DNA of 64,000 nt, taken from assembly GCA_036186865.1 (NCBI GenBank), contig AP025048.1:27264687-27328686 (forward strand), in the 5' to 3' direction. The position numbers and the translations under genes are program-made. Positions 21,810-31,730 of this stretch are shown here, in pieces (the stretch's first letter is position 1; every line of letters begins with the position of its first letter). The stretch is from Eustoma russellianum (taxonomy: Eukaryota; Streptophyta; Magnoliopsida; Gentianales; Gentianaceae). The notes beneath the pieces are model-generated. The model worked only from the letters and a program-made list of their open reading frames with translations, made no database searches and was not told the origin of the DNA.

Positions 21810-22887
21810 ATGCCTCCCCGACGTGATAAGCAAGGAAACGGTGGCAATGGGAACGATAACCCTCCACCACCACCACCACCACCAGTGCTAGTACCCCAGG
21901 CACTGATAGATGCTATCACGGTAATAGCGCAAGGAGTTGCACAACAGCAACAACAGCCACCTCCTCCACCACCTCCTCAGCACGGTATCAGGTATTATAT
22001 TGGGGAGATGCGGAAGATGCATGCCCCAACTTTTGAGGGGACCACTGACCCAGAGGTGGCCGGATTTTGGCTGGATGAAGTTGAGAAATGTTTCAGGCTG
22101 GTGCAAGTGCCGGAAGAACTTAAGGTGGATGTAGCCACACCGTTGTTGATCGGCAAGGCCAATGCATGGTGGAATTGCATTCTGCCAAAGATGACTCCTC
22201 CTATTCAGTGGAGCCAATTCGTATAGGCCTAAAAGGATTACTATGTGCCTGAGACTGCCGTTTTGGAAAAGATGAGGCAGTTTGATAAGTTTGAACAAGG
22301 GAGGATGTCTGTTTCAGACTATGCTGATAGGTTCCATGCCTTGGGCAAATTCACACCCATGGTATTGGAAAACAACATAATGAAAATGCTGAAGTTTGAA
22401 GAAGGTTTGAACCCCCGCATACGGACGGCCATAGCGGGGTCTAGTTTGAAGACTTTTGAGGAAATGTTGGATGCATGTTACCGCGTGGAGAGTGACATGC
22501 GACGGTCACAGACTAGAGAGGCTCGCGAAGAGTCTAGCAAGAGGCCCAGAGAAGAGAGAAGTGGTGGTAGACCCGGACGTTGGGTCAAGATTCCTAGAAA
22601 AGGGCAGGCAGGACCGGTTCAGAGGGCACCGCAACAGAATCAGCCCGATCGTCAAGCACCAGCAGTATGCCCACACTTCCAGAAGAGACATGTGGGTGAA
22701 TGTTGGAATAAATCAGGAGCATGCTTCAAGTGTGGGAAGACGGGCCATAGGATCCGAGATTGCCCCGAGTGGAACCCAAAGCCTCAAGTAGAAGCAGGTC
22801 CGGCTCAGCAGCAGAGAGGCAGGCCCAACGCGAGAGTCCATGCGATGACTGACGCCAAAGTGCAGGAGGACGCCAATGTGGTGACAG
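21810..22887 (+). pseudogene. Gypsy gag (element D)
   Basis: The start at 21810 gives MPPRRDKQGNGG, then a Pro-rich run (NPPPPPPPP), a second Gln/Pro run, and the retrotransposon gag core (MHAPTFEGTTDPEVAGFW, ANAWWNCI). Two in-frame stops lie close together, TAG at 22224-22226 and TAA at 22230-22232. The same frame then continues with DYYVPETAVLEKMRQF and a zinc knuckle, CFKCGKTGHRIRDC (about 22720-22765). Gag ends at an apparent intron donor at 22888 and not at a coding stop. The protein would form the particle and bind element RNA. Confidence 0.92.
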
Positions 22888-22995
22888 GTACGACTTAAGT
22901 TAAATATTAGTTGTTAAGCTGAATTTTAGTTGTTTAAGTTGGAGATTAAATGTGTTTTATGTGAAAACCTCCATGTGCTACCCTCTTGTGATTAG
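22888..22995 (+). other. Putative spliceosomal intron 1 in element D polyprotein (108 bp)
   Basis: It has donor ACAG|GTACGA, AT-rich body and acceptor GTGATTAG|GT. Removing it joins VVTG to ILVNKVPANVLFDSG in frame (phase 1), which restores the usual gag-protease junction. Read through, the frame ends in a stop three codons in. Confidence 0.65.
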
Positions 22996-23560
22996 GTGTG
23001 ATCCTAGTTAACAAAGTACCTGCGAACGTATTGTTTGATAGTGGTGCCAGTCACTCCTTCATTTCCAAACGATTTGCCAAGGGACTGGACTGTCTACCCG
23101 AATGGCTTGAAACCCCCTTCAGGGTGCAGGCAGCAGGCGAGCAAGTGCTGGTTTCCCACCACCAGTACAAATATTGTGAATTGGAGTTGGACGGAAATGT
23201 GTTTGATGTGACGTTAGTCCCAATTCTGATGAAGGATTTTGATGTAATATTGGGCATAGATTGGCTGACCAAAAATCATGCCAACATCGATTGTAAACTC
23301 AAGCAAGTGATCGTTAAGGACCCCGAGATGAATGAAATAACGGTTCAAGGAAACGTCAAGTTAACAAAAGCCCCAAAGAAGATTTACTTGACGGCGATTC
23401 AGGCCTTTAAGGCTTTACAGAAAGGAGCAGAGAGATTTATGGTGTATGCTGTGGATGCTAAGCAAGAAGTTCCCTCCATGGATCAGATTCCGGTAATCAA
23501 TGAGTTCAAGGACGTATTTCCGGATGATTTACCGGGGAGTTCCGCCATCGAGAGAAGTGG
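22996..23560 (+). pseudogene. Gypsy aspartic protease (element D)
   Basis: The active site is LFDSGASHSF near 23030, followed by DVILGIDWL near 23240, as in chromovirus proteases. The C-terminal linker to RT (FPDDLPG) is cut by a one-base frameshift at about 23540; the following frame reads PSREVEFEINLIP. The protease would cut the polyprotein into working parts. Confidence 0.9.
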
Positions 23561-24517
23561 AGTTTGAGATCAATTTGATTCCCAGAGCCGAGCCTATATC
23601 AAAGGCACCCTATAGAATGGCCCCAGCTGAACTTAAGGAGCTAAAGGGATAACTTCAGGAGCTGCTAGACAAGAAGTTAATTCGCCCCAGTGTATCACCG
23701 TGGGGAGCTCCTGTATTATTTGTGAAGAAGAAAGATGGCAGCGTGAGGTTGTGTATTGATTATCGAGAGCTGAATAAAATCACTCTCAAGAACAAATATC
23801 CTCTACCAAGGATTGAGGATTTATTTGACCAACTAAAGGGGGCCCGATGGTTTTCAAAGATTGACCTTCGTCAGGGGTACCATCAACTGCTTGTGAAAGC
23901 AGGAGACGTACCTAAGACAGCCTTTCGGACTCGATACGGGCATTATGAATTTTTGGTGATGCCTTTTGGATTAACTAATGCCACAGAAGCCTTTATGGAT
24001 TTGATGAACACCGTATTTCGAGAGCAGTTGGACCAATTCGTAGTGGTGTTCATCGACGACATTTTGGTCTACTCCCCCGACGAGCAAGCTCATGCTGAAC
24101 ACTTAAGAGTGGTGTTGCAAATCTTGAGGCAACAAAAGCTTTATGCCAAATTATGCAAGTGTGAATTTTGGCTAAGAAGTGTAGCCTTTCTCGGTCACAT
24201 GATTTCGGAGGATGGGATTTCTGTGGATCCTAAAAAGATAGAAGCCATCACTGAATGGCCAAGACCCACAAATGTGACCAAAGTCAGAAGCTTCCTAGGC
24301 TTGGCAGGCTATTATAGGAAGTTTGTCGAGGGATTCTCTACCATAGCAGTTCCTTTGAGCCGACTTACGCAAAAGAAGACTAAGTTTGAATGGACTGCTG
24401 AATGCGAACAGAGCTTTTCTAAGCTCAAGAAGAGGTTGACCACAGCCCCGGTGTTGGCACAACCCTCCGGCACCGACGATTTTGTGATCTATAGTGACGC
24501 GTCCAAGAAGGGACTAG
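23561..24517 (+). pseudogene. Gypsy reverse transcriptase and start of RNase H (element D)
   Basis: A TAA at 23650-23652 breaks the N-terminal part. From about 23690 the RT is open: SPWGAPVLFVKKKDGS, DYRELNKITLKNKYPLPR, FSKIDLRQGYHQL, TAFRTRYGHYEF, MPFGLTNA and the catalytic VFIDDILVYS near 24050. The connection domain (FLGHMISEDGI, SFLGLAGYYRKF) follows, then the first RNase H Asp in IYSDASKKG. It reaches an intron donor at 24518. A conserved Pro after LTNA (LTNAPA) is replaced by Thr. Confidence 0.94.
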
Positions 24518-24587
24518 GTATGTACATCATTACAATTAATGCATTGTATATACATATGCTAGTCTTGAACTAACTTTATGTTTATAG
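24518..24587 (+). other. Putative spliceosomal intron 2 in element D polyprotein (70 bp)
   Basis: It has donor CTAG|GTATGT, a branch-like CTAAC at 24570-24574 and acceptor TTTATAG|GT. Removing it joins SKKGLG to CVLMQNERVI, the normal RNase H sequence, in phase 1 as for intron 1. Confidence 0.75.
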
Positions 24588-26433
24588 GTTGTGTCTTGAT
24601 GCAAAATGAACGAGTCATTTTGTACGCGTCAAGACAGTTGAAACCATATGAGCAGAACTACCTGACGCATGACTTGGAGCTCGCAGCTGTGGTATTTGCT
24701 CTTAAGATCTGGAGACATTATTTGTATGGAGAAAAGTGTGCTGTGTTCACTGATCATAAGAGCTTGAAGTACCTATTCTCGCAAAAGGAGCTGAATATGC
24801 GACAGAGAAGATGGTTGGAGTTACTTAAGGATTATGACTTAACCATCAACTACCATCCGGGTAAGGCCAACAGAGTGGCGGGCGCACTGAGCAGAAAGTC
24901 TAGCCACGCAAGACAGTCTCCGTTGGAAAGAGAGATCGAGGAGTTTGACCTCGAAATAGTGGATCAGTGGCGAATGTTCTTACAGCTTTGTCTATCAGCC
25001 TAGACTTGATAGACAGAATTAAAGAAGCTCAGTATGATGACCCGGCACTGAGAGAAATCCGTGACAAACTAGTTACGGGACCAGTAAAAGATTTCCAATT
25101 GCGAGGAGATGGGAGTTTATTGTTTCAAAATAGGTTGTGTGTACCTAATAAAGATGAGCTTCGGAAGGAGTTGCTACACAAAGCTCATAACTCAAGGTTA
25201 TCTATCCACACCGACATCACCAAAATGTACAAAGATCTCAAAAGAAATTATTGGTGGATAGGGATGAAAATAACTATGGCGGAATATGTTGAAAGATGCT
25301 TAGCATGCCAACAAGTTAAAGCAGAACATCAATGACCTGGTGGTTTGATGACGCCACTAGAGATTCCAGAATGAAAATGGGAGCACGTGACTATGGACTT
25401 CGTGATGGGATTACCCAAGACCAGAAATGGGAATGAGATGATTTGGGTAATTGTAGACCGTTTGACGAAGACAACCCATTTCATAGCCATGCCACATGGT
25501 ACCTGTTATGAGAAATTATCCAACGTATACGTGGATAACATTGTGAGTCTACATGGAGTCCCCGTCAGCATTGTGTCAGACCGTGATCCTAAATTCACCT
25601 CCAAGTTCTGGAGGGCATTTCAGAAGGCGATGGGTACCGAACTGAGAATGAGTACCGCGTACCACCCTCAAACGGATGGACAATCCGAGAGAACTATCCA
25701 AACCTTGGAGGACATGTTGAGGGCATATGCCTTAGACTTCAGAGGAAATTGGGATAGCATGCTGAAGCTAATGGAGTTTTCCTATAATAATAGCTATCAC
25801 AATGCAATTGACATGGCACCGTTTGAAGCATTATACGGACGTAAGTGTAGGTCCCCGGTGTGTTGGGACGAAGTTGGGGAAAGGACGATCACTGCACCAG
25901 AGTTGGTTGAACAAACAATACAGAAGGTGAAAGTGATAAGAGAGAGACTAAGGGTGGCTCAAGATCGCAGTAAGAGTTGGGCTGACACAAAGAAGCGACC
26001 CTTGGAATTTGAGGAAGGCGAAAAGGTCTATCTACGAGTCTCACCTACTAAAGGAGTTGCAAGGTTTGGGATGAAAGGCAAACTAAGCCCTCGATACATT
26101 GGTCCATACGAGGTACTTGGTAAAGTTGGTGAAAGAGCGTACAGATTACCTTTACCTCCGAGTTTGTCCCAAGTCCATAACGTATTTCATGTGTCTCAAC
26201 TGAGGAAATACGTATCGGACCCGAGCCACATCCTTGAAGCTCAACCATTGGATGTTAAAGAAGATGTCTCATATGAAGAACATTCAATAAAGATTGTGGA
26301 TAGAAAAGATCAAGTCCTACGTAGACGCGTCATTCCGTATGTCAAAGTACAGTGGAGTAATCATACGGAGCGTGAAGCCACGTGGGAGCTTGAGGAGCAA
26401 ATAAAGGAGCTATATCCACAGCTTTTCCAATAA
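24588..26433 (+). pseudogene. Gypsy RNase H, integrase and chromodomain (element D)
   Basis: RNase H continues with CVLMQN, LTHDLELAAVVFALK, FTDHKSL and YHPGKANRVAGALSR. A frameshift near 24985 leads to the integrase zinc finger (HKAHNSRLSIH ... CLACQQVK). TGA stops fall at 25333-25335 and 25372-25374. The catalytic core is then open: TMDFVMGLPK, SDRDPKF and YHPQTDGQSERT give the D, D and E residues. The last 100 residues hold HNVFHVSQLRKY and a chromodomain-like end (VKVQWSNH, EATWELEE). Chromodomains of this clade are thought to steer insertion to heterochromatin. The frame ends 45 bases before the 3' LTR. Confidence 0.94.
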
Positions 26434-26467
26434 GGTACGCCAGTTTCGAGGACGAAAATTTTTGTAA

Positions 26468-26478
26468 GGGGGATGGAA
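26468..26478 (+). promoter_or_regulatory. Polypurine tract of element D
   Basis: AAGGGGGATGGAA lies directly before the 3' LTR start at 26479 and marks plus-strand priming. Confidence 0.8.
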
Positions 26479-26997
26479 TGTTATGCCCCGCACCCTCCGT
26501 AGAGTAATTTAAGGATAAAAGGAAATTAATCAGGATTGATGAACATTAATAGTATTGAATAAAGAATTAAGTAATAGAATTAATTGGAATTAATTGAGAG
26601 GATTAAACTTTAGAATTAATTACTATTTAATTTATAATTGAATATTAGAAATTTATCCTTTAAGATAAATAAGAAAATAGAATATAATTTAGAAACTCCA
26701 AATTTTCCCCTTTCCATATAAAAACTGACAAAACGTCAGTTTTCTCATTACGCAGAGAAAACCGACGCTCATCTCTTTAGGCGATTTCCTCTCCATTGCA
26801 ACCCTAGGGAAGAATTCTTCAAGATCCTCAATCCATTCTCCGTTCATTCTCCAATCCCTATTCAAGTAATCAAAGGCAAGTAATCTACTTATAAATTCTT
26901 ACGTTTTTGCGAAAGAAAAGGCCTACTTTTGATATCAAAGTGGATCACCATGCAGTATTTTTTTATGTGAATCTATGTGTGTGCTTTATGCGTTTTG
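26479..26997 (+). repeat. 3' LTR of element D, first part
   Basis: This is homologous to 19137-19657. It ends at TTTTG (26993-26997), the left TSD copy of the composite insertion. Confidence 0.95.
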
Positions 26998-27405
26998 TGT
27001 AGGACCTTAGGCGCTACCATCTCTCCCAAAACCAATTGGTGACAGGAGATGCGTATACCCTATCCTTATAGTGCATTCAGCACACAAACGCCCACGGCAT
27101 TCGACTGTGACTTGGCCCACACGGCCTACACCCACTGGCCTACGCCAGGGGACAATTGCTGCACCTAACAATCTCCCCCTCAGCAATTGCTCCTGCTGGG
27201 AATCGAACCCGTGACCTCGCTCTGATACCACTTGTAGGACCTCAGGCGCTACCATCTCTCCTAAAATCAATTGGTGACAGGAGATGCGTATACCCTATCC
27301 TTATAGTGCATTCAGCACACAAACGCCCACGGCATTCGACTGTGACTTGGCCCACACGGCCTACACCCACCGGCCTACGCCACGGGACAATTGCTGCACC
27401 TAACA
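26998..27405 (-). mobile_element. TRIM element (408 bp)
   Basis: Two 173-bp LTRs (26998-27170 and 27233-27405) differ at only a few positions and flank 62 bp of internal DNA. On the minus strand the internal DNA has a primer site TGGTATCAGAGC next to one LTR (27219-27230) and a polypurine tract GAGGGGGAGAT next to the other (27171-27181). There is no coding capacity. The LTRs start TGTAGGACC and end CCTAACA; the first seven bases equal those of family-B LTRs. It must have used proteins from another element. Confidence 0.9.
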
Positions 27406-27413
27406 ATACCAAT

Positions 27414-30400
27414 TGTAGGATCTGCAAGGCACCACTAGAAGGGGGGGTTGAATAGTGGGTGCGGAAAATGTGGTTTTTAAAATTTGTTTAAAACCAAAAA
27501 CCCAACTTCTGAAAACAGTTTCTGTTTTCAGGACCAGTTTTAAAACGTTTTGAAAACTAGGTTGCAGGTCTTCAAAAATTCTGAAATTTGGAGAGAAATT
27601 AGCCTCAGATGTTATGAGCGTCTCCTAAAAATTTTAGATTTAAATTCAACCTCTAACCCCTTGAACATTCGTTGGTGGTCAGATTGTGCGAATCTGCCAG
27701 AAACGGTAGACTGATTTCAAAAATTAATTCCTATTTGTACGTAACTTCAAATGCTCTGAAATTTTAACCACTAACCCCTTATATGTTATATTTAAATGGG
27801 TTGAAACAGTTTTGAAAAATTCTTTTGGGAAGTTAGTCAAATATGATCAAAGTCTCAACCTTTGCAAGCCTGAAAATCAGACTGCACTAGTCTCAGATCT
27901 TTGGACGTTTGAATGACTTATACTTGTCCAAAAGGGTTGAAACTTGCGTCAAAAGAACCTTAAAACGTGTGGCTATGTTTCCTGAAAGTTTTGTAATTTT
28001 TGAAATCCGTTTACTATTTTTACGAGCGTGATCAAAAAGCATAAACAGTGCTGAAACTGAAAATCAGTGCTGAAAGTAAATGACACCAAGAATCTTATAC
28101 TGGTTCGGTTATCAACAACCTACTCCAGTCTTTAAGGAACACCTTCCTTGGTTCACACTAATCACACACACGCAATACACCTTACCACAGGGTTGATAGA
28201 GTTACACTTTAACTCCAACCCTTTACAAACTTTGTATGACGAATACAATTCGCACGAACACCACCACCTCGCAAGAATGAAGATTCATCACACCTTGATC
28301 AATCTTTTACAAAGATATAGAATGAGTGGTGGTATAAGATAAGCCTATTCAAGAATATGAATGTAAGTACAATAGGCTTTCAAGAAGAGGAAAGAAAGAG
28401 AGTGTAGAAGAAGAAGGCTAGAACACTTTTGATCTTTTTAATTTGCAACACTTGTTCTTGTTCTTGTTTTGCTCTTCTTCTCTCCATTTTAATCACATTG
28501 TGGCCGCCCCCTTAGGTGTCTTTCCCCTCTTGAAAATTGTCTTCTAAGTCCTTGGGAGAATGTAAGACATCATTGTGACATGGTCTTACTTACTTGTCAC
28601 CTTCTCATTGGATGATCATTTAAGCTTTGCTTACTTGGCACTTCATGATAGGTTGGATGTTGTCATCATTGATGACTTGGAAAAATCTGAATATATCACT
28701 CAACACATGTGCCAAAATCATCATAAAATAATTACCATAACATCCAAGATTATCACATAAGTTAAGCAAGACATTATTTCTCCAAAAATAGTGAAAAATT
28801 CAGCCATGACATGTCTTGCACATGCTGAAATTTCAGCATGTGTAACATCCACCTCTTATTCAAAATATTGCCTATTTTGCATTGATTTAATCCAACAATT
28901 CAATCATCATTTACTATGCAATATTCTCATCATGTATGGAATAAAAGTTAGACACAAATGTGGACTAAATTTCAGCCACTATACATTACACACATGCTGA
29001 AATTTTCAGCATGTGTGATATTAAAAATATCACCATTTTAATTTCATAATTAATTCAAAACATTACCATAACATCCTCAATTAATCCTCATGATTCAAGA
29101 CACCAAATATCTGCATTTTTAACTAAAAATTTCGGCCATAATGCAACATACATGCCGAATTTTCAGCATGTGTCATATATGTGACATAGTTTGAAATGTT
29201 ACATTTTGTAGCTCCTTTCTTTATGTCACCAACTTTGTTTAATTGATTCTTGACCAATCAATATGCCAACATGGCTCCACATATGCTCCAAATCAGCTGT
29301 TATAGGCGTTGGTAATGTGTTTGACATGTGCTGAATTTTATTTTTGCTAACTTTGTAAAATAGTGCACATTTAATAATACACACATGTTATATTCCAATC
29401 AGCCTTTAATTTAACTTTCTAGAACACTTTAAGATGTATAACATATATAAAAAGTGTCTAGATACGTGTCGTATGATGTACCAAAAACGTTCCATGTATT
29501 GTGTGCGTAGAAAACCGAATTTTTGATATTTATCGATTACCCGATTTTTCTCTAATTAAATTCCAACTTCTTACACATGTTATATATATTATGTTACACA
29601 TAATATATATATTATATACTTTAAATCTCAGCACTTGGCTGGTCTAAAGTGGCGCCATTAATCATGTGTCAAAATTAAAATTGGAATCTTCACATTTTGG
29701 CCTTAATGTGGGGTGATTTGTGTGTGCCAACATGGAAAGTAATTTTGGCTGAAAACATCATCATTAGCACGAAATTTATGATGATTTTTGAGGTGTAGGG
29801 ACTGGCCATCTATTTATGGCAAGTACGTGACACGTTGGCGAAGTTTCGGTATTCGCCCGATACGACAAATTTCAGTTTATAACCTTTTAACGTGTCGTAT
29901 TTAATTTGTCATCACCATGTCTTATATCATATGATATAAGACCTTAATATACTCATAAATATGAGTTTAGTGGTGTGACGTTAACATACGTACGTAAAAT
30001 ATATAACGTGTCGGTAGTACGTTGGAATACATGTGTATGTGCATTTTTCAAAGAATCTGAAAATATATATTTATATATGTATGTAGGCGTGTATATGAGT
30101 GATAAATGAGGAGGAGGAGACTTTCCTTTCTTAGCCATGTTGCCTTTGTGCCTTTTCCAAATGTAGCTTCCTTTAATGAACTACTTAGTTTAATTAACTA
30201 AGTACTTCACTTAATGAACTAGTTTAGTTCATTAATGGTGGCACCTGAAAATAGTATAAACACAATAAATGTTTGCCATTTGATGTAAGCTTTGTAGCTT
30301 CATGGCTCGTTAGTACGGAAACATAATATATGAACTATATAAGGCAAGTAATAAGCAATATATCATGCACATTTATCTTATGCTCGCTTTTGTGCACATT

Positions 30401-30444
30401 TAAATCATGTATTTGAAAATCACTCAAACCCCTTTTTCTCTACA
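27414..30444 (-). repeat. B1 left LTR (3031 bp)
   Basis: It runs from TGTAGGATCTGC to TTTCTCTACA. The LTR is preceded at 27406-27413 by ATACCAAT, the same bases that precede the other B LTR as part of its primer site. The first 1.8 kb (from 27414) is clearly diverged from the right LTR; the distal part from about 29300 is nearly the same. It contains three palindromic sites of the form ACATGCTGAAA/TTTCAGCATGT (28819, 28990, 29150). Confidence 0.9.
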
Positions 30445-30708
30445 ATCTCTCCCTTTTGATGATTTTCAAAATAACATATACTCATGATTTAAATCATATC
30501 GCTCCCCCTTCAATCATGCATAAAATCAAAACTTGAATTTTAAATTTCGAGTCGCTCCCCCTTAATTTATCCAATTAGTATCTCTCTCCCCCTTAAATCA
30601 TGCTATCTCTCCCCCTTTATTTTGAAAAGTAAATCAAAAGATGCCTGTAAAGATGAAGGAGAAAAAATCATGCATTTCATATAGCGTGCGTTCGTAAGGG
30701 TTATTTAT

Positions 30709-31674
30709 TCAACCCTTTGAAAATGTCCCTTTTGGTACCCAAATTTGGGTGACCTTTCTAGGTCTTCCAAAAGGTGAGAAAGGTGATGAAAGCGCAACGT
30801 AATATACGTTAAGGGCAGATGCGTTTGGCCTTTGGCCAAGAATCTCATCATACGTATAGTGTGGTTTTCGTTTTTGATATGTATTTCGGTTTACATGCAC
30901 GGGGCATGATCTAGACGCATTTTTATGATATAAATGTCTCACATGCATCAGTGGTTTTCTATATGGCACATGATTACTCTTTGTATGATATGAAGAATAA
31001 GAAGCACGATGAGATGTGATGAGTGGTGTACTAGTCTTCTACTTATATTTATACGGCACATAATTATACTTCGCATGATATGAAAAAGAAGTATGACGAG
31101 ATGAGGGGAGAGGGGGTCTTTGCGTCACTTTAGGCGCTATGTATGCTGTTGATGTGTCTACTTTCTTAGACAAAACAAACTTGGATGGTTTAGATGATGC
31201 TTCGTTTGTCTCCATGTATCCTAATCCGGTTTTGTCACTATCATGCTTTTGTGAAGAAATGATGCGATCTAGCATGTTTGTTCCCGTATCAAATTTCTTC
31301 ACCATTTCCTCTAAGTCTATATTCCTTGATTTCAAGTTTGAAATCTCGGATTTCATTTCAGTGTTTTCGGATTTCAATGATGAAATTTCAGACCTTAATG
31401 AATTTATGATGCAGAACGACTCTTCTTTTGAATCGTTTAATTGAGAAACAAGATTTGTGTTAGAAGATTCTAACAATTTCTTGTCTTCAATTAATCGCTT
31501 CTTTTGTTTTGCAAGAGTTCCAGAAAACTTATGTAACTCAAGATATTCAACATATAAATCATCATAAGATAGTTCAGAATCCGAGTCAGAATCAGAATTT
31601 ACCTCATTTTCAATTAGTGGAGGCATTTGGCTTGACATACCTTCTTGCTCGGTTTTGTCGCTAGTGGTTGCCAT
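30709..31674 (-). pseudogene. Fused gag fragment of B1 (N-terminus plus coiled coil)
   Basis: The frame at 31039-31674 begins MATTSDKTEQEGMSSQMPPL, alike to the first residues of element A gag. It then jumps without the UBN2 core to an acidic serine stretch (NSDSDSDSE) and a long coiled coil. The end (DTGTNMLDRIISSQ, DKTGLGY) matches the A gag tail. After a stop, 30709-30969 continues with a basic tail and VTQIWVPKGTFSKG. A tandem duplication of about 80 bp at 30960-31110 repeats the HAKYNYVPY-type segment. No protease, integrase, RT or zinc knuckle is present. Its role, if made, is unknown; a coiled coil might join the particles of an autonomous SIRE. Confidence 0.82.
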
Positions 31675-31716
31675 CTCACTAAGATCGTTGGATCCTTTTG
31701 ATGTGAGTGTTCCTGC

Positions 31717-31728
31717 GCTCTGATACCA
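31717..31728 (-). promoter_or_regulatory. Primer-binding site of B1
   Basis: TGGTATCAGAGC on the minus strand, two bases inside the right LTR. It equals the site of element A and of the TRIM. Confidence 0.92.
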
Positions 31729-31730
31729 AT

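Noticed and set aside
27190..27232. tRNA-like motif GGGTTCGATTCCC
   Set aside because: On the minus strand the TRIM interior has a tRNA B-box-like piece beside TGGTATCAGAGC, but no cloverleaf or A box can be formed in 62 bases; it is the primer-site region.
27007..27427. Two nearly identical 60-87 residue minus-strand frames
   Set aside because: They are translations of the two 173-bp TRIM LTRs and have no coding role.
30000..30120. Short frames of about 60-75 residues repeated in each B LTR (30138, 34026, 46158, 50344)
   Set aside because: They differ in length and strand among copies and have no conserved protein signal beyond LTR similarity.
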